The notes: generated by a model from the letters alone, not told the origin. A DNA stretch of 64,000 bases from Haliscomenobacter hydrossis DSM 1100 (GCF_000212735.1 NC_015510.1:6945001-7009000), one strand, 5' to 3'; counted from the first letter of the stretch, positions 1 through 10,890 are shown. A program made the numbers and translations.

Positions 1-39
1 TTCATACAAATGGATCATTTTATGAGACCTGTGCATAAA

Positions 40-47
40 ATACCTTT
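40..47 (+). promoter_or_regulatory. possible -7 box of the polysaccharide operon
   Basis: A TACCTTTA-like octamer resembles the Bacteroidota -7 element TAnnTTTG and lies about 80 bases before the first gene. No convincing TTTG at -33 is visible, and the upstream context lies outside the window, so this is a weak call. Confidence 0.25.
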
Positions 48-124
48 ATCTTGTGGCGCTATCTACTGTTTTTTCAAATTAGGTTAAGGCGTTTTTTACG
101 CATAACTAACTCAAAGATAATAAT

Positions 125-1417
125 TTGTATTCTGAATTGCTCAATAAAGAAAAAACCATTGCCGTCATTGGATTGGGTTACGTTGGTCTTCCTTTGGCGC
201 TTGAATTGGCCAAACACTTCCGGGTGATTGGTTTTGACATCAATGTTGAACGCGTTGCCTTAATGCAACAAGGGCTGGATCCTACCCGTGAGCTGGATGC
301 CTCCGTTTTTCAACATGTAGACGTACAATTTACCGCTGATCCTGCTGATTTGCGCAACGCTCATTTTTTTATCATTGCCGTACCGACCGATATCAATGAG
401 CACAAAGTGCCCAACCTGATCCCGCTGCAAAAAGCCTCGGAAAGTGTGGGCAAAGCCCTCAAACCCGGTGATTATGTGGTCTACGAATCAACGGTATACC
501 CGGGGTGTACGGAAGAAGACTGTCTGCCCATCCTGGAACAATATAGTGGACTTAAAGCGCCCGAGGATTTCAAAATTGGTTATTCGCCCGAACGCATCAA
601 TCCCGGCGATAAAACCCGTCCCCTCGCTACCATTCTCAAAGTAGTATCGGGTTGTGATGCCCCTGCCCTGGAAACCATTGCTAAAGTGTATGGGCTAATC
701 ATCACTGCTGGAATCTACGAGGCTCCGAGCATCAAAGTTGCTGAAGCCGCTAAAGTCATTGAAAACATCCAGCGTGACCTGAACATATCCCTCGTCAATG
801 AGCTGGCGATGGTTTTTGATAAAATGGATATTGATACCAATGCAGTGCTGGCGGCGGCGGCAACAAAATGGAATTTTCACCGCTATTCTCCTGGGTTGGT
901 AGGGGGGCATTGCATCGGGGTAGATCCCTATTATCTTTTGCACAAAGCCCGCCAATTGGGCATTGAACCACAAGTGATTGCTGCTGGCCGCCGCATCAAT
1001 GACGCCATGCCCGTCTGGATTGCCAAAAACCTGGTACAAACCCTGCTGCAAAAAGGCAAAAACCCGAGCAGCAGTAAAGTACTGGTGATGGGCATTACCT
1101 TCAAAGAGGATGTTGCCGACATCCGCAATTCTAAAGTTGTCGATCTGGTCAAGGAATTGATGTCGTACTCCATCCATGTACAAATCACCGACCCCTGGGC
1201 CTCGCCAAATGAAGTGGCCCATGAGTACAAGTTGTCACTGACAGAGCAGGTCGGCAAGAACTACGACGCCATTGTGCTCGCCGTCGGGCATCAGGAATAC
1301 AAAAAACTGAGTATGGATTATTTCAAAGAGGTCTCCCATGGGGAGTTGATCTTCTTTGATTTGAAAGGATTATTCCAGCAGCAACGGAGTGAGGCAGATT
1401 ATTACTGGACATTGTAG
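125..1417 (+). CDS. nucleotide-sugar dehydrogenase (UDP-N-acetylhexosamine 6-dehydrogenase, TviB/WbpA type)
   Basis: This cytosolic enzyme should oxidise C6 of a UDP-N-acetylhexosamine to the uronic acid with NAD, giving an acidic sugar for surface polysaccharide. The N-terminal Rossmann motif GLGYVGLPLA lies at about residues 16-25, the central segment has the substrate-loop sequence GLVGGHCIGVDPYY with the catalytic Cys, and the C-terminal UDP-binding domain carries GITFKEDVADIRNSK. Its 430 residues match the family. The start is TTG: a stop at 107-109 closes the frame and no ATG lies between. The family is clear. The exact substrate (GlcNAc or GalNAc) cannot be read from sequence. Confidence 0.93.
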   Translation: MYSELLNKEKTIAVIGLGYVGLPLALELAKHFRVIGFDINVERVALMQQGLDPTRELDASVFQHVDVQFTADPADLRNAHFFIIAVPTDINEHKVPNLIPLQKASESVGKALKPGDYVVYESTVYPGCTEEDCLPILEQYSGLKAPEDFKIGYSPERINPGDKTRPLATILKVVSGCDAPALETIAKVYGLIITAGIYEAPSIKVAEAAKVIENIQRDLNISLVNELAMVFDKMDIDTNAVLAAAATKWNFHRYSPGLVGGHCIGVDPYYLLHKARQLGIEPQVIAAGRRINDAMPVWIAKNLVQTLLQKGKNPSSSKVLVMGITFKEDVADIRNSKVVDLVKELMSYSIHVQITDPWASPNEVAHEYKLSLTEQVGKNYDAIVLAVGHQEYKKLSMDYFKEVSHGELIFFDLKGLFQQQRSEADYYWTL

Positions 1418-1436
1418 TGCTCCAACAAGCAGATAA

Positions 1437-2090
1437 ATGATTTCCTTACATTTTGATCGGCCATCCGCAGCAAGGTTAAACATCCTTGCCCTTGGTGCAC
1501 ATTGTGATGACATCGAAATTGGTTGCGGTGGAACCTTGCTAAAACTGATCGATCAGGGTCAGGTTGGGCACATCACCTGGGTTGTATTTGCCTCCAATGA
1601 AACGAGGAAGCAAGAGGCCACAAGCAGCGCGGCCCAATTTTTGGAAGGTATTTCAAGTAAAACAATACACGTCTTCGATTATCGGGATGCCTTTCTTTCC
1701 TTTTCAGCAATGGAGATTAAGGAACGATTTGAATCCATCAAAACTTCTATTAACCCGGATATCATTTTTACACATTATCGAGATGACCGCCACCAGGATC
1801 ATCGCCTGATTTCTGACCTGACCTGGAATACTTTTCGCGATCACTTCATTCTGGAATACGAAATTCCGAAGTACGATGGAGACCTGGGCATTCCTCAATG
1901 TTTCAGTCACCTCAGCCCAGATCAGGTGCATAGAAAAATTGACTTTCTGATGCAAAATTTTGCAAGTCAACAAAACAAACACTGGTTCGATCGGGAAACT
2001 TTTCTGGCCTTGCTGCGCATCCGGGGATTAGAATCGGCTGCTGATTCCAAATATGCAGAAGCTTTTCATTCGCGGAAATGGGTATTGTAA
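1437..2090 (+). CDS. PIG-L (LmbE) family deacetylase
   Basis: This 217-residue protein is a zinc-dependent N-deacetylase-like enzyme that probably removes an acetyl group from an amino sugar. It has the N-terminal metal motif GAHCDDIEIGCGGT, a variant of the family AHPDDE signature, and a downstream DDRHQDH segment that supplies the third ligand and a catalytic His. It starts 19 bases after the dehydrogenase stop and overlaps or abuts the aminotransferase gene, which suggests one operon tailoring the same sugar. The substrate is inferred from context only. Confidence 0.88.
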   Translation: MISLHFDRPSAARLNILALGAHCDDIEIGCGGTLLKLIDQGQVGHITWVVFASNETRKQEATSSAAQFLEGISSKTIHVFDYRDAFLSFSAMEIKERFESIKTSINPDIIFTHYRDDRHQDHRLISDLTWNTFRDHFILEYEIPKYDGDLGIPQCFSHLSPDQVHRKIDFLMQNFASQQNKHWFDRETFLALLRIRGLESAADSKYAEAFHSRKWVL

Positions 2091-2116
2091 TTGCCCCGGC
2101 ACTTAATCCACACACT

Positions 2117-3505
2117 ATGGAACACAACAACTTTAGTAAATCTCTTGAGTTCAAGAAAAGGATGCACCAACTCATTCCGGGGGGCTGTCATACCTATGCC
2201 AAAGGTGACGATCAGTTTCCGGAGTTCTATCCTCCCTACCTTACTCGGGGCGAAGGCTGCCGGGTTTGGGATGTTGATGGGAACGAGTACATCGAATACG
2301 GGATGGGATTGCGGGCGGTAGCTTTAGGGCATGGATACCCGGCAGTGGTGACTGCAGCTTGCCAACAAATGTGGAAGGGCATCAATTTTGCCCGCCCGGC
2401 TACCATTGAACTGGAAGCTGCGGAAACATTTTTAAACGTTGTACCGGGGGCCGAAATGGTCAAATTTGCGAAAAATGGTTCCGATGCGACTACTGCCGCA
2501 ATCAAACTGGCCCGCGCTTATACCGGAAGGGATATGGTGGCCATTTGTGCAGATCACCCTTTCTTTTCGGTCGATGATTGGTTTATCGGCAGCACTGCGG
2601 TCAACGCAGGAATTCCTCAGTGCGTTCAGGACTTGACAGTAGGGTTCAAATTCAATGACCTTGAAAGTGTAGAATCCCTTTTTGAGCGGTATCCCGATCA
2701 AATTGCCTGTTTGATCATGGAAGTAGAAAAGAATGATCCAGTCGATCTTCATTTTCTTAGAGCCGTACAAGAACGCTGTAAAACCAAGGGTACGCTCTTC
2801 ATTCTGGACGAAATGATTACCGGTTTCCGCTGGCACATTGGTGGGGCACAAACCCTGTACAACATCGTTCCCGATCTTTCTACCTTTGGCAAAGCCATGG
2901 GCAATGGGTTTGCCATTTCCGCTTTGGCCGGGAAAAGAGAAATCATGGAATTGGGTGGCTTGTACCATGATCAGGAAAGGGTCTTTTTGCTGTCAACCAC
3001 CCACGGTGCCGAAAATCATGCGCTAGCTGCTTTTATCGCTGTTGTAAAAGAATACAAAGAAAAAGACATCATTGGGCACCTGCAAACGCAGGGGGAGCGG
3101 CTCCGAGTCGGGTTGGAACAGTCCATACGCACACATGGTTTACAAGATTATGTAGGCATTCACGGTTTTCCGGTCTGTCTGGTTTATTCTACCAAAAATC
3201 AATTAAAGCAAGCCTCGCAAGCCTTCCGAACCTTACTCTTGCAAGAGCTGATCAAAAGAGGGGTGATCGCTCCTAGTTTGGTGCTGAGTTATGCCCACAA
3301 GGCAGCAGACATCGATCAAACGGTAGCCATTTTTCACGACGCACTTGAGATTTACCGCAGGGCCATCGATGAAGGAATTGACAAGTATCTGGAAGGGGAA
3401 ACGGTTCAGCCCGTTTACAGAAAAAGGAACCAGCAAAGTGCATTTAGCTATACCCCACCAGGCGTGGGATACAATTGGCTCAAGCACATTTGTCCTTGGC
3501 CATAA
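2117..3505 (+). CDS. class III aminotransferase, glutamate-1-semialdehyde aminomutase-like
   Basis: This is a PLP enzyme of fold type I. The N-terminus shows the GSA-aminomutase-like LIPGGCHTYAKG, the cofactor Asp lies in LFILDEMITGFRW, and the Schiff-base lysine is about K259 in STFGKAMGNGFA. The protein is 462 residues from the ATG at 2117. A longer form from 2078 would overlap the deacetylase by 13 bases and adds only 13 unconserved residues, so I prefer 2117. In this setting it is more likely a sugar-modifying or polysaccharide-locus paralogue than HemL of heme synthesis. Its true substrate is unknown. Confidence 0.85.
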   Translation: MEHNNFSKSLEFKKRMHQLIPGGCHTYAKGDDQFPEFYPPYLTRGEGCRVWDVDGNEYIEYGMGLRAVALGHGYPAVVTAACQQMWKGINFARPATIELEAAETFLNVVPGAEMVKFAKNGSDATTAAIKLARAYTGRDMVAICADHPFFSVDDWFIGSTAVNAGIPQCVQDLTVGFKFNDLESVESLFERYPDQIACLIMEVEKNDPVDLHFLRAVQERCKTKGTLFILDEMITGFRWHIGGAQTLYNIVPDLSTFGKAMGNGFAISALAGKREIMELGGLYHDQERVFLLSTTHGAENHALAAFIAVVKEYKEKDIIGHLQTQGERLRVGLEQSIRTHGLQDYVGIHGFPVCLVYSTKNQLKQASQAFRTLLLQELIKRGVIAPSLVLSYAHKAADIDQTVAIFHDALEIYRRAIDEGIDKYLEGETVQPVYRKRNQQSAFSYTPPGVGYNWLKHICPWP

Positions 3506-3546
3506 CACAGTATTTTCCATCAACATGAACAAATAATTCAACCAAC

Positions 3547-4317
3547 ATGATAACTCTTGTAAGTAGATTTCTGACTAAAATTTTCGGGAAATCAGCCATT
3601 GTAAAATTCCTGAAAATGATCTCGTGGACGACGAGAAAACTGGCGTCTGGGGCACACTCCGTTCAAATGAAATACGAATGGGGTACCCCTCCTCAGCCTG
3701 AATGGTATGATCATTACAGTGATCAATTTTATCAATTTAAAACAACACAAAACCCTTTGTGGGTAGAGCGGGGAGTCTTTGGGCTTCTGCCAATGAAACA
3801 AGGCGCAAATGTATTGGAACTGTGTTGTGGAGATGGGTACAATACGTATCATTTTTACTCCATTAGAGCCGATAAAATTATTGCCGTTGACTACGACAAA
3901 GAATGTGTCGCCCATGCCAAGAAATACAATCAGGCAAAAAACATAGTTTTTGAACTATGTGACATCAGATACCAGATACCTCAAGGTTCATTTGACAACA
4001 TTGTATGGGACGCTGCTATTGCCTTGTTTACAGAAGAGGAAAGTACCATTATCATCAAAAACATCAAGGACAGATTAACACCAAATGGCGTTTTGACTGG
4101 CTATTCATTGGTTGAGCCCATGACTGGAAAACAAACTTCCGTGCACAATGAGCGGGTATTTAGATCTAAAGAAGATTTGAAAAGATTTTTCGAGCCTTAT
4201 TTTAAACATGTCAAAGTCTTCGAAACCATTTATCCATCAAGGCATAACCTCTATTTCTACGCATCGGATGATGTATTGCCCTTTGACCCAGAATGGCAAT
4301 ATTTAACCCAAAAATAA
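3547..4317 (+). CDS. class I SAM-dependent methyltransferase
   Basis: The 256-residue protein has a Rossmann-like methyltransferase core. Motif I is VLELCCGDGYNTYHF at about residues 95-110, an acidic residue ends the second strand (IIAVDYDKECV), and motif post-II is FELCDIRY. A basic N-terminal segment of about 40 residues precedes the core. It lies 41 bases after the aminotransferase and just before the DUF4910 gene on the same strand. The methyl acceptor is probably a sugar or glycan precursor, which is inferred from neighbours only. Confidence 0.82.
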   Translation: MITLVSRFLTKIFGKSAIVKFLKMISWTTRKLASGAHSVQMKYEWGTPPQPEWYDHYSDQFYQFKTTQNPLWVERGVFGLLPMKQGANVLELCCGDGYNTYHFYSIRADKIIAVDYDKECVAHAKKYNQAKNIVFELCDIRYQIPQGSFDNIVWDAAIALFTEEESTIIIKNIKDRLTPNGVLTGYSLVEPMTGKQTSVHNERVFRSKEDLKRFFEPYFKHVKVFETIYPSRHNLYFYASDDVLPFDPEWQYLTQK

Positions 4318-4358
4318 ATGGCTTATGCTGATTGAGTGGAGAACAAAAAGGAGCCTTG

Positions 4359-5609
4359 ATGTATCGATTGGCTGAAAAACTGTTTCCCATTTGCCGCAGC
4401 ATTACCGGTGATGGTGTACGTGAGTCCTTGAGTATTATCCAAGAATACATTCCTCTGGAAATACATGAAGTACCCAGTGGCACTGCGGTTTTTGACTGGA
4501 CGGTTCCCCCGGAATGGAACATTCGGGACGCTTGGGTTAAAGGCCCTGACGGGAAAAAAATCATTGATTTTAAGGCGAACAACCTGCACATTCTCCAATA
4601 CAGTACCCCTATCCATCAGATATTGGAATTAGAGGACTTGAAAAAACACCTCTTTACGCTGCCTGATCAGCCCGATTTGATTCCCTACCGGACATCCTAT
4701 TATCAGCAAAACTGGGGTTTTTGTTTGGCCTATCGTGAGTTGCAACGCTTGCCAGAAGGGCAGTATGAAGTATACATTGATGCCTCCTTGGAGGAAGGGC
4801 ATCTGACTTATGGAGAATTGTATCTTCCTGGCGAATCAACCAATGAGGTATTGCTGTCGGCGCACATTTGCCACCCAGCTTTGGCCAACGACAACCTTTC
4901 GGGGATAAGTGTCCTTACTTTTCTGGCCCAATGGCTATTGGGACAAAAAAATCGCTATTCCTATCGGTTTTTATTCATTCCGGGCACCATCGGTTCCATT
5001 ACCTGGTTGGCATTGAACGAACCCAAGGTTCAGAACATTCAACATGGGCTGGTTGCATCCCTTCTGGGCGACGCGGGTGGTTTTACGTATAAAAGAAGTA
5101 GGAGAGGAGATGCCGAAATAGATAAAGTAGCCGAATATGTGTTGAAACATTCAGGCCAACCCTATCAGGTTTTTGATTTTTTTCCTTATGGCTACGATGA
5201 GCGCCAATTTTGCTCACCGGGGTTCAATTTACCTGTTGGCAACCTTACCCGTTCTTCTTTTGGAACCTACCCTGAATACCATACTTCGGGGGATAACCTG
5301 CAATTTATTCAAGATAAATACCTTGCGGAATCATTAGACATCTATCAGCAGATCATCACCATTTTGGAACACAATGTCTATTGCCAAAACCTCAACCCCA
5401 AATGTGAACCTCAATTGGGAAAAAGAGGATTGTACGATGCCATCGGTGGGGATAGTGACCAAAAAAAACTGCAAATGGCTATGCTTTGGGTACTCAATTT
5501 TTCGGATGGAACGATGTCACTTTTGGACATTGCGGAACGGGCTAAATTGCCATTTAATCTTATATTAAAAACGAGTAAGTTATTGATTAAATATGAATTA
5601 CTAGTATAA
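4359..5609 (+). CDS. DUF4910 / aminopeptidase-like polysaccharide-locus protein
   Basis: This 416-residue protein belongs to the DUF2172/DUF4910 group found in surface-glycan loci and related in fold to M28 zinc peptidases. Candidate metal ligands sit in LLSAHICHPALANDNLSG and in YHTSGDNLQFI. The last 60 residues (LLDIAERAKLPFNLILKTSK) look like the family's small winged-helix domain. A TTG at 4332 would give 9 more residues, but the ATG at 4359 has an AAAAGGAG ribosome site at ideal spacing, so I use it. The reaction is not established. It may act on an amide in the glycan or its precursor. Confidence 0.8.
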   Translation: MYRLAEKLFPICRSITGDGVRESLSIIQEYIPLEIHEVPSGTAVFDWTVPPEWNIRDAWVKGPDGKKIIDFKANNLHILQYSTPIHQILELEDLKKHLFTLPDQPDLIPYRTSYYQQNWGFCLAYRELQRLPEGQYEVYIDASLEEGHLTYGELYLPGESTNEVLLSAHICHPALANDNLSGISVLTFLAQWLLGQKNRYSYRFLFIPGTIGSITWLALNEPKVQNIQHGLVASLLGDAGGFTYKRSRRGDAEIDKVAEYVLKHSGQPYQVFDFFPYGYDERQFCSPGFNLPVGNLTRSSFGTYPEYHTSGDNLQFIQDKYLAESLDIYQQIITILEHNVYCQNLNPKCEPQLGKRGLYDAIGGDSDQKKLQMAMLWVLNFSDGTMSLLDIAERAKLPFNLILKTSKLLIKYELLV

Positions 5610-5674
5610 GTTAAATAACAAAGGCAGTGAGAATGCGTTTTTATGATTGAGTAACCTATTTCAAAAAACCGATC

Positions 5675-8600
5675 ATGAAACAATTTACACTACCTTTTTT
5701 GTTGATTTTATGTTGTTTGTGTCGATCTAATGCCGTCAATTATTACTTTTCTACTACGGAAGGAGACGACAACCGCAGCACCTTATTGGCGCGAAATCCC
5801 AAAACTCCCTGGAAAACCTCGACCAAATTAAACAATTTTTTCTCGCAGCTGAAACCCGGAGATTCGGTACTGTTCAAGCGAGGTGAAGTGTTTTTTGGAG
5901 AGATTCGTATGACTCAATCTGGCACCAATGCGTTGCCAATCGTATTGGGAGCTTATGGCAAGGGAGAACGCCCGGTGATCAGCGGGTTTACTACGGTATC
6001 GGGCTGGAAATCTCTCGGAGGAGGAATTTATGAAAGCCCCGTTTTGACCACTACCCCCAACCTGAATCTGGTTGTGATCAATGGCGTCAACTACGCGATG
6101 GGCAGGTACCCCAATGAAAATGCGGCCAACAAAGGCTACCTGAATTTTGAATCATTTGGCTCCAATTTTATTGTCGACAATCAACTCAATTCATCCATCA
6201 ATTGGAAAAATGGGGAATTGGTGATTCGAACGACCCGCTGGACGATCGAAAGACTACCCATTACCGCGCATAATAAAAAACAATTGACCTTTGGATCATC
6301 CTTGCGCAATGCACTGACCAATGGTTATGGGTTTTTTATTCAAAACCACCTCCAAACCCTGGATAAATTTGGAGAATGGTTTTACAATTCATCTACAAAA
6401 AAGCTCTACGTATTTTTGGGCAATACCGCTACCGCTAATGTTACCGTTCAAGTCGGAACAGTCAACCTGCTGGTCGAACCCAGGGCCAGCCATCTCGTGT
6501 TGGACAATTTGACCCTGACTGGAGCCAATCAATACAATGTATACGGGGAATGGGCCAATTTGCAAAACCTGAGAATCAAAAACTCACAAATATTATTTTC
6601 CGGAATTGACGCAATTAAATTGTCCCAACGTTTGAATTTCGTATTGGAAAATTGCACCATCGCCCATTCCAATAGCAAGGCTGTTAATCTAAATTACAAT
6701 AACCTTCGCCCAACCCTTCGCAACAACAAGATCATCAATACCGGTATTTTCCCCGGCATGATTGTTGACGGCCAATCTTACGCCGTGGTCAGTACTTCCA
6801 AAGGCCTGGTGGCAGAATACAACACCATCACCAACTCGGGGTATGTCGGAATACGCTTTACCGGAGACTCTAACCTCGTTAAAAACAACCTCATCGATCG
6901 TTTTTGTACCGTACTGGACGATGGCGCTGGAATCTATACCTGGACGGGAGGCCAAAACATGACTTACAACAAGCGGAGTATCATCGGCAACATCATTGTT
7001 AATGGAATTGGCGCCCCCGAAGGTACAAATCGCCCCGACATATTTGCGGCAGAAGGTATCTATCTGGATGACAATTCTACCAATGTAGAAATTTCTGGGA
7101 ATTCAGTGGCCCATTGCCGCAACAATGGAATCTATGTACACAACTCCAGAAATCTGCAAATTCTGAACAATACCTTTTTTAACAATGGGGTACAATTCAC
7201 CACCGTTCACGACGACCTGGGGCAAGCAATTTCCAATTTAACCATTTCCAATAATAAATTTTTCTCCAAAAAACCGGACCAAATCAATGCTTTGCTGAGG
7301 TCTAAAGCAAATGACTTTCAGAACATCGGTAGCTTTTCTGGCAATTATTACGCCCGTCCCCTTGATGACAACATGACTATTTTTACCCAAAACTATAAAA
7401 CCAATACCAAGCAATGGTATTCTTTTAAAAGCTGGCAAGCGTCATACGGCAAAAATAAAGAAGCAGGGGCGAGCCCGGTTCAAATTAAACCTCATACCTT
7501 GATCTCAATCGATGACGACCACAACAAGTATCCCAATAAAGGATTTGAAACTGGGGTGAGTGGGCTGTATTGCTGGTCTCCTACCAACGACTGTTTTACG
7601 GTTTGGACAACAACAAGCCCGCTTGAGGGTCGGGCAATAAAAATTTCGGGGGCTAGTTACGGCCAATTTAACCTGGAGGTTGGATCCATTGACCGCAATA
7701 AACAATATATTTTACGTTTCAGCGTGTTGGCCGAAAGTGAAAGCGATCTGAATGTATACCTGGTGCAAAGTTATACACCCTGGCAAACCCTTTCCACCAT
7801 AAAATCGATTCGAATTACACCGACCAGAACAAATTATGAAGTCCTCATTTCAAATCCTGTTTCTGAAGCTTCCACCAGTATCCAGTTTCAATCGGTAAAC
7901 GGCAAATTCTCCTATTGGTTGGACAATGTCAGCCTTTGTGAGGCTGTAGCTTCTCCGACCAATCCAGATGACTACATACGTTTTGAATACAATCCAACTA
8001 CGACGAACAAAACCATCTCCCTGGAAACCAGTTATTTGGATGTGAAAAAAACGCTGTATTCTGGCAGTGTCGTGTTGAAACCCTTTGAGTCCATCGTTTT
8101 GGTCAAGGATGTCAAGAATGTCGCCAGCCTTTCCGGATCTTTGGACTATTTTAATAGCCGCCTTGAGGAATGTCAAGTTCAACTCAATTGGGCCTATATC
8201 GTTGAAGATAACTTCAGCCATTTCGAAGTAGAAAGGAGCGAGGATGGGATCAATTTTGCTACCCTCTCCAGGATAAACAAGAAAAACAATCCTGGTTTAC
8301 AATCCTTTCAATACCTGGATGCCGAGCTTGGAGCCAGGAATTTCTATCGATTGAAGAGGGTAAAAACGGATGGAAAATTTACGTACTCCGAGGTTCGGGA
8401 AGAACAAACAGATTGCAGTAGCCGGAATTCCTGGCAAATTAATCCCACCCTTTTACATCCTGGGAATGCAGAATTGGCCATCAACTTGTTTACCAAAGAA
8501 ACCTCGCTCTGGCTAACCATAATTGATCAATTTGGCAGGAAAATAAGGAGTATTCAATCCGAAACCCTGGCCGGTTGGAACAAATTAAGCTGGAACATTG

Positions 8601-8686
8601 ATGATCTTCCCATTGGAATGTATTATCTTCACCGCTCAGATGTATTAATAAAAAGAGCTCTCCCATTTGTTGTGAGCAAGAACTAA
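5675..8686 (+). CDS. exported parallel beta-helix protein with type IX secretion C-terminal domain
   Basis: The 1003-residue protein starts with a Sec signal peptide ([13 protein letters not shown], cleavage near residue 21). Residues about 270-530 hold repeated parallel beta-helix rungs (NNKI, NNTI, GNSV-type turns) as in polysaccharide lyases and epimerases. A jelly-roll carbohydrate-binding-like region follows (about 615-760), then a segment typical of T9SS cargo ([21 protein letters not shown]). The end is a type A sorting domain ([15 protein letters not shown], then LPIGMYYL). It should be secreted through the outer membrane and attached there. The setting among glycan genes suggests a polysaccharide substrate, but no catalytic residues can be assigned. 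Confidence 0.87.
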   Translation: MKQFTLPFLLILCCLCRSNAVNYYFSTTEGDDNRSTLLARNPKTPWKTSTKLNNFFSQLKPGDSVLFKRGEVFFGEIRMTQSGTNALPIVLGAYGKGERPVISGFTTVSGWKSLGGGIYESPVLTTTPNLNLVVINGVNYAMGRYPNENAANKGYLNFESFGSNFIVDNQLNSSINWKNGELVIRTTRWTIERLPITAHNKKQLTFGSSLRNALTNGYGFFIQNHLQTLDKFGEWFYNSSTKKLYVFLGNTATANVTVQVGTVNLLVEPRASHLVLDNLTLTGANQYNVYGEWANLQNLRIKNSQILFSGIDAIKLSQRLNFVLENCTIAHSNSKAVNLNYNNLRPTLRNNKIINTGIFPGMIVDGQSYAVVSTSKGLVAEYNTITNSGYVGIRFTGDSNLVKNNLIDRFCTVLDDGAGIYTWTGGQNMTYNKRSIIGNIIVNGIGAPEGTNRPDIFAAEGIYLDDNSTNVEISGNSVAHCRNNGIYVHNSRNLQILNNTFFNNGVQFTTVHDDLGQAISNLTISNNKFFSKKPDQINALLRSKANDFQNIGSFSGNYYARPLDDNMTIFTQNYKTNTKQWYSFKSWQASYGKNKEAGASPVQIKPHTLISIDDDHNKYPNKGFETGVSGLYCWSPTNDCFTVWTTTSPLEGRAIKISGASYGQFNLEVGSIDRNKQYILRFSVLAESESDLNVYLVQSYTPWQTLSTIKSIRITPTRTNYEVLISNPVSEASTSIQFQSVNGKFSYWLDNVSLCEAVASPTNPDDYIRFEYNPTTTNKTISLETSYLDVKKTLYSGSVVLKPFESIVLVKDVKNVASLSGSLDYFNSRLEECQVQLNWAYIVEDNFSHFEVERSEDGINFATLSRINKKNNPGLQSFQYLDAELGARNFYRLKRVKTDGKFTYSEVREEQTDCSSRNSWQINPTLLHPGNAELAINLFTKETSLWLTIIDQFGRKIRSIQSETLAGWNKLSWNIDDLPIGMYYLHRSDVLIKRALPFVVSKN

Positions 8687-8718
8687 TTGCTGTCTACTTT
8701 ACCTTCATATATTGTCCA

Positions 8719-8755
8719 AGACCTTTACAACTGGTACATCCAGTTGTAAAGGTCT
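8719..8755 (+). terminator. perfect 16-bp hairpin terminator after the beta-helix gene
   Basis: Arms 8719-8734 and 8740-8755 are exact reverse complements around the loop TACAT. The hairpin lies 32 bases after the beta-helix stop and before the dehydratase gene, separating two transcription units. A long open frame from 8712 would begin inside it, which argues that the next gene starts at 8790. Confidence 0.85.
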
Positions 8756-8789
8756 TTACTGTTGGTTTAATCATTTAATTTTTTTACAC

Positions 8790-9908
8790 ATGTCCAAAAA
8801 ACGAGCCTTACTTACTGGTGTCACAGGTCAGGATGGAGCTTATCTCAGTGAATTGTTACTGGAGAAGGGGTATGAGGTACACGGCATCAAACGCCGCTCC
8901 TCCCTGTTCAATACCACGCGTATCGACCATCTTTATCAAGACCCTCATGAGCGAAATTTACCTTTTTTTCTCCACTATGGCGATTTGACCGATTCGACCA
9001 ATTTGATTCGTATCGTACAGGAGGTTCAACCTGACGAAATCTACAATCTCGGCGCACAATCACACGTACAAGTTAGTTTTGAGTCACCAGAATATACGGC
9101 CAATGCCGATGGAATTGGTGCACTCCGCTTGTTGGAAGCCATCCGTTTTTTGGGTTTGGAGAAAAAAACAAAATATTATCAAGCGTCTACCTCCGAACTT
9201 TATGGATTGGTGCAAGAAGTGCCCCAAACCGAACGTACCCCCTTTTATCCGCGATCTCCTTACGGCGTAGCCAAACTTTACGCCTACTGGATAACCGTCA
9301 ACTACCGGGAAGCGTACAACATTTATGCCTGCAACGGCATCTTGTTCAATCACGAAAGCCCACTGCGTGGTGAAACTTTTGTTACCCGCAAAATTACCCG
9401 TGCCGTTGCCAAAATTGGTTTGGGGTTGCAAGACAAGCTCTTCCTCGGCAACCTCGCTGCCCGTCGCGACTGGGGACATGCCAAAGATTACGTAGAAGCC
9501 ATGTGGTTAATGCTACAACAAGACCGTGCCGAGGATTATGTCGTATCCACCGGAGTGGAAACCAGCGTGCGCGATTTTGTACGTTTGGCGTTTCAGGAAA
9601 TCGGTGTAGAAATCGAGTTCCAGGGGGAAGGCCGTAAAGAAGTAGGCATCGTTGTGCGTGCTGATGATCCAGATTTTCCGCTGTTGCCCGGGCGTGAGGT
9701 TGTGGCCATTGATCCCCGCTACTTCCGGCCAGCCGAAGTTGATCTGCTCATTGGAGACAACACCAAAGCCCGGGAAAAACTGGGCTGGAAACCTACTTAC
9801 GACCTGAACGGGCTGGTACAGGAGATGGTGGCCGCAGATTTGGACTTGTTCCGCCAAAATCGTGTACTCAAGGAAGCAGGCTTTTTGGTAAAAAATGAAT
9901 TTGAATAA
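8790..9908 (+). CDS. gmd: GDP-mannose 4,6-dehydratase
   Basis: It converts GDP-D-mannose to GDP-4-keto-6-deoxy-D-mannose, the first committed step to GDP-L-fucose and related deoxysugars. The extended-SDR NADP site is [14 protein letters not shown] at the N-terminus. The catalytic Ser/Thr and Tyr-x3-Lys lie in [10 protein letters not shown] and [14 protein letters not shown]. The conserved [19 protein letters not shown] motif is present. At 372 residues from the ATG at 8790 it is exactly the family length. The upstream in-frame extension to 8712 runs through a terminator hairpin and is rejected. It overlaps the next gene by 14 bases. Confidence 0.97.
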   Translation: MSKKRALLTGVTGQDGAYLSELLLEKGYEVHGIKRRSSLFNTTRIDHLYQDPHERNLPFFLHYGDLTDSTNLIRIVQEVQPDEIYNLGAQSHVQVSFESPEYTANADGIGALRLLEAIRFLGLEKKTKYYQASTSELYGLVQEVPQTERTPFYPRSPYGVAKLYAYWITVNYREAYNIYACNGILFNHESPLRGETFVTRKITRAVAKIGLGLQDKLFLGNLAARRDWGHAKDYVEAMWLMLQQDRAEDYVVSTGVETSVRDFVRLAFQEIGVEIEFQGEGRKEVGIVVRADDPDFPLLPGREVVAIDPRYFRPAEVDLLIGDNTKAREKLGWKPTYDLNGLVQEMVAADLDLFRQNRVLKEAGFLVKNEFE

Positions 9909-10851
9909 AATGGAACAGTCCAGTAAAATATACATTGCCGGCCACCGGGGAATGGTGGGATCGGCCATTGTGCGATGCCTGAAAAAGGCCGGATACCAGC
10001 ATCTGCTTACCCGTACTTCCAAAGAGCTCGATCTACGCAATCCAGAGGCAGTCAAAACCTTTTTTGAACTGGAGCGACCAGAATACCTCTTTTTGGCAGC
10101 GGCCAAGGTGGGCGGTATTGTGGCCAATAATACCTATCGGGGCGAGTTTTTGTACGAAAACCTGATGATCCAGAACAACGTCATTCACGCCGCCAAGGAA
10201 CACGGAATGAAAAAATTGTTGTTCCTGGGGTCGTCCTGCATTTATCCCAAGTTGGCCCCGCAACCACTCAAAGAAGAATACCTCCTTTCCGGGTTTTTGG
10301 AACCGACCAATGAGCCGTATGCCATCGCTAAAATAGCCGGCATTAAACTGTGTGAGGCATACCGGGATCAATATGGCTGCAATTTTATTTCGGCCATGCC
10401 CACGAACCTTTACGGACCCAATGACAATTATGACCTGCATACCAGCCATGTATTGCCAGCCCTGATCCGGAAATTTCATGAGGCCAAAATCAATGGAGAT
10501 TCCACCGTTGAAATTTGGGGAACGGGAAAACCTCTGCGTGAGTTTTTGCACGTCGACGATCTGGCCGAAGCCTGCCTTTTCCTGATGTTGAACTACAACG
10601 AAGCCAGCCACATCAATATCGGTACGGGTGAAGATTTGAGCATCTTGGAATTGGCTGAACTGGTCAGGGATATTGTTGGCTTTATCGGTGAAATTCGGCT
10701 CAATACGACGAAGCCCGATGGTACACCCCGCAAATTGCTCGATGTGTCTAAAATCCATAACCTGGGCTGGAAACACCGCATCGGTTTGCAAGAAGGGATC
10801 GAAAGAACGTATCATCAGGAGCAGGTTCATTTTGCTGCTAGCTTGGTGTGA
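9895..10851 (+). CDS. fcl: GDP-L-fucose synthase
   Basis: This epimerase-reductase turns GDP-4-keto-6-deoxymannose into GDP-L-fucose with NADPH. The N-terminus has the SDR motif [15 protein letters not shown]. The active site is [17 protein letters not shown] followed by [16 protein letters not shown] (Tyr-x3-Lys). The C-terminal half carries [17 protein letters not shown]. Its 318 residues fit the family, and an alternative ATG at 9910 would give 313. The 14-base overlap with gmd implies translational coupling, so the pair makes activated fucose for the locus. Confidence 0.96.
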   Translation: MNLNKMEQSSKIYIAGHRGMVGSAIVRCLKKAGYQHLLTRTSKELDLRNPEAVKTFFELERPEYLFLAAAKVGGIVANNTYRGEFLYENLMIQNNVIHAAKEHGMKKLLFLGSSCIYPKLAPQPLKEEYLLSGFLEPTNEPYAIAKIAGIKLCEAYRDQYGCNFISAMPTNLYGPNDNYDLHTSHVLPALIRKFHEAKINGDSTVEIWGTGKPLREFLHVDDLAEACLFLMLNYNEASHINIGTGEDLSILELAELVRDIVGFIGEIRLNTTKPDGTPRKLLDVSKIHNLGWKHRIGLQEGIERTYHQEQVHFAASLV

Positions 10852-10890
10852 ATTATTTTTTTATCTTTAATCTCAAAACAAAATCAGGAA

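Noticed and set aside
2078-2116. Earlier start for the class III aminotransferase
   Set aside because: It adds 13 unconserved residues overlapping the deacetylase gene. It cannot be fully excluded.
5675-8686. Assigning the beta-helix protein as an alginate lyase or epimerase
   Set aside because: The fold is shared by many activities and I see no diagnostic catalytic motif.
8712-8789. Upstream start for GDP-mannose dehydratase
   Set aside because: It would place the start inside a perfect terminator hairpin, and the family begins at the ATG at 8790.
10033-10830. 265-codon - strand open frame opposite GDP-fucose synthase
   Set aside because: It lies entirely within a strongly conserved gene and is explained by codon bias.
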